NCBI GenBank assembly: GCA_900556135.1
Contig: USNR01000006.1
Coordinates: 1 to 50,251 of the forward strand
Source of the DNA: an uncultured Clostridium sp.
Lineage (GTDB): Bacteria > Bacillota > Clostridia > TANB77 > CAG-508
Reading direction: 5' to 3'
DNA: 50,251 nt
This document shows positions 49,538-50,251 of the stretch, one piece after another (positions within the stretch are counted from its first letter, which is position 1; each line of letters opens with the position of its first letter). The translations under genes and the position numbers were made by a program. A model generated the notes under the pieces. That model saw only the letters and a program-made list of their open reading frames with translations, had not been told where the DNA came from and ran no database searches.

Positions 49538-50251
49538 CTATTCTTCCTCTGTGCTTTCATCTTTCTCTTCTGATTTTTCATCATCTAAACTTTGCTCAAA
49601 TGCTTTATTAAAGTTGTCTCTTACTTTCTTTTCTATTTCAGCCATTAGTTCTGGATTATCTTCTAAGTATTTTTTAGCATTTTCTCTTCCTTGTCCAATT
49701 CTTGTACCTTCATAACTAAACCAAGCTCCACTCTTATCTACTATTTCAAGATTTACTGCTAAGTCTAATATATTTCCAGATTTTGATATTCCTTTTCCAT
49801 ATACTATATCAAATTCAGCTTCTCTAAATGGTGGTGCTACTTTATTCTTAACTACCTTTACTCTAACTCGGTTTCCGATAAATTCTCCACCTTGCTTCAA
49901 TGTCTCGATTCTTCTGACATCCATACGCACAGAAGCATAGAACTTCAGTGCACGTCCACCTGTTGTTGTCTCCGGATTACCGAACATGACGCCCACTTTC
50001 TCACGTAACTGGTTAATAAAGATAACAACACAGTTCGACTTACTGATTACCGGTGTCAGCTTTCTGAGAGCCTGAGACATCAATCTTGCCTGCAGTCCTA
50101 CGTGGTTATCGCCCATCTCTCCTTCAATTTCAGCCTTTGGAACTAAAGCTGCAACAGAGTCGATAACTACTACATCAATACCGCCTGAACGAACTAGAGT
50201 TTCACAAATCTCTAAAGCCTGTTCACCGGTATCTGGCTGAGAAATAAATAC
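49538..50251 (-). CDS. recA: recombinase RecA, 5'-truncated by the window edge
   Basis: Contains the later two thirds of RecA: VFISQPDTGEQALEICETLV, VVVIDSVAALVPKAEIEGE (Walker B and loop 1), MGDNHVGLQARLMSQALRKL, FINQLREKVGVMFGNPETTT (loop 2), and the C-terminal domain with a Glu/Asp/Lys/Ser tail. Walker A lies outside. RecA drives strand exchange and SOS co-proteolysis. Base composition shifts within the gene: from roughly 49890 to the edge the DNA is far richer in G+C than the rest of the window, whereas the 3' part is AT-rich. Either natural mosaicism or a chimeric contig end would explain it. Confidence 0.97.
   Translation of the reverse strand, partial: VFISQPDTGEQALEICETLVRSGGIDVVVIDSVAALVPKAEIEGEMGDNHVGLQARLMSQALRKLTPVISKSNCVVIFINQLREKVGVMFGNPETTTGGRALKFYASVRMDVRRIETLKQGGEFIGNRVRVKVVKNKVAPPFREAEFDIVYGKGISKSGNILDLAVNLEIVDKSGAWFSYEGTRIGQGRENAKKYLEDNPELMAEIEKKVRDNFNKAFEQSLDDEKSEEKDESTEEE

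Noticed and set aside
1..50251. CRISPR arrays, prophage, or restriction-modification genes
   Set aside because: No regularly spaced repeats, no phage structural genes, and no methylase or nuclease motifs beyond the housekeeping ones listed.

Overview
The window is an AT-rich, gene-dense segment of a low-GC Gram-positive chromosome, most likely an uncultured gut-type member of the Clostridia. The evidence is the gene content and order: rpoD-dnaG, a CarD-type regulator, the ylxM-ffh-rpsP-khpA-rimM-trmD-rplS operon, rqcP, addA, gerW/ytfJ (sporulation) and recA-recX-scpA. AGGAGG-type ribosome binding sites and sigma-A promoters of TTGACA-17-TATAAT type also fit. The family-level placement is inference. 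Both edges look like contig ends. The left edge opens in tandem 25-bp repeats like those at insertion-sequence tips, and the right edge cuts recA inside a stretch whose base composition differs from the rest.

Layout, left to right. 1-700: an unrecognised membrane protein and a tRNA-Met. 878-5270 (minus): rpoD, dnaG, carD and dut. 5457-6671 (plus): tyrS, convergent with mnmA. 6782-12836 (minus): mnmA, a divergent DnaB/RecA-fold ATPase, a large multi-pass GT-C-like membrane protein and a prepilin-anchored formylglycine-enzyme-like surface protein. 13273-17531 (minus): the SRP, ribosomal protein and tRNA/16S maturation operon. 17623-24400 (minus): rimO, a CapA-like phosphoesterase and a MacB/FtsX-type ABC exporter. 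24481-35941 (minus): dnaE, yraN, dprA, comM (frameshifted), a polysaccharide deacetylase, rqcP and addA (frameshifted). 36084-38898: a small helical protein, a second prepilin-anchored surface protein (leucine-rich repeats) behind a long structured leader, and a small export protein. 39145-45686: rnr, secG, the nfeD/SPFH pair, rarA, ruvA and a 53-aa protein. 45700-46800: a mostly non-coding island with a candidate small RNA, a gene remnant and two tiny Cys-rich membrane peptides. 46852-50251 (minus): gerW, ytfI, scpA, recX and partial recA.

Most of this is housekeeping for replication and recombination (dnaG, dnaE, recA, recX, ruvA, rarA, addA, dprA, comM, scpA) and for translation (ribosomal proteins, tRNA and rRNA modification, SRP, ribosome rescue). 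The accessory interest lies in five places. First, two +1 frameshifts lie in the Walker A motifs of comM and addA; each coincides with an in-frame CGG codon, a codon I could not find in frame in any other gene here. Second, a ~270-nt folded RNA leader precedes a surface pseudopilin gene. Third, a ~165-bp intergenic repeat occurs in two inverted copies, with a motif that follows stop codons. Fourth, two orphan perfect-consensus promoters appear to drive small RNAs. Fifth, there is a pair of Cys-rich micropeptides. All coordinates, motif searches and codon scans were done by eye.
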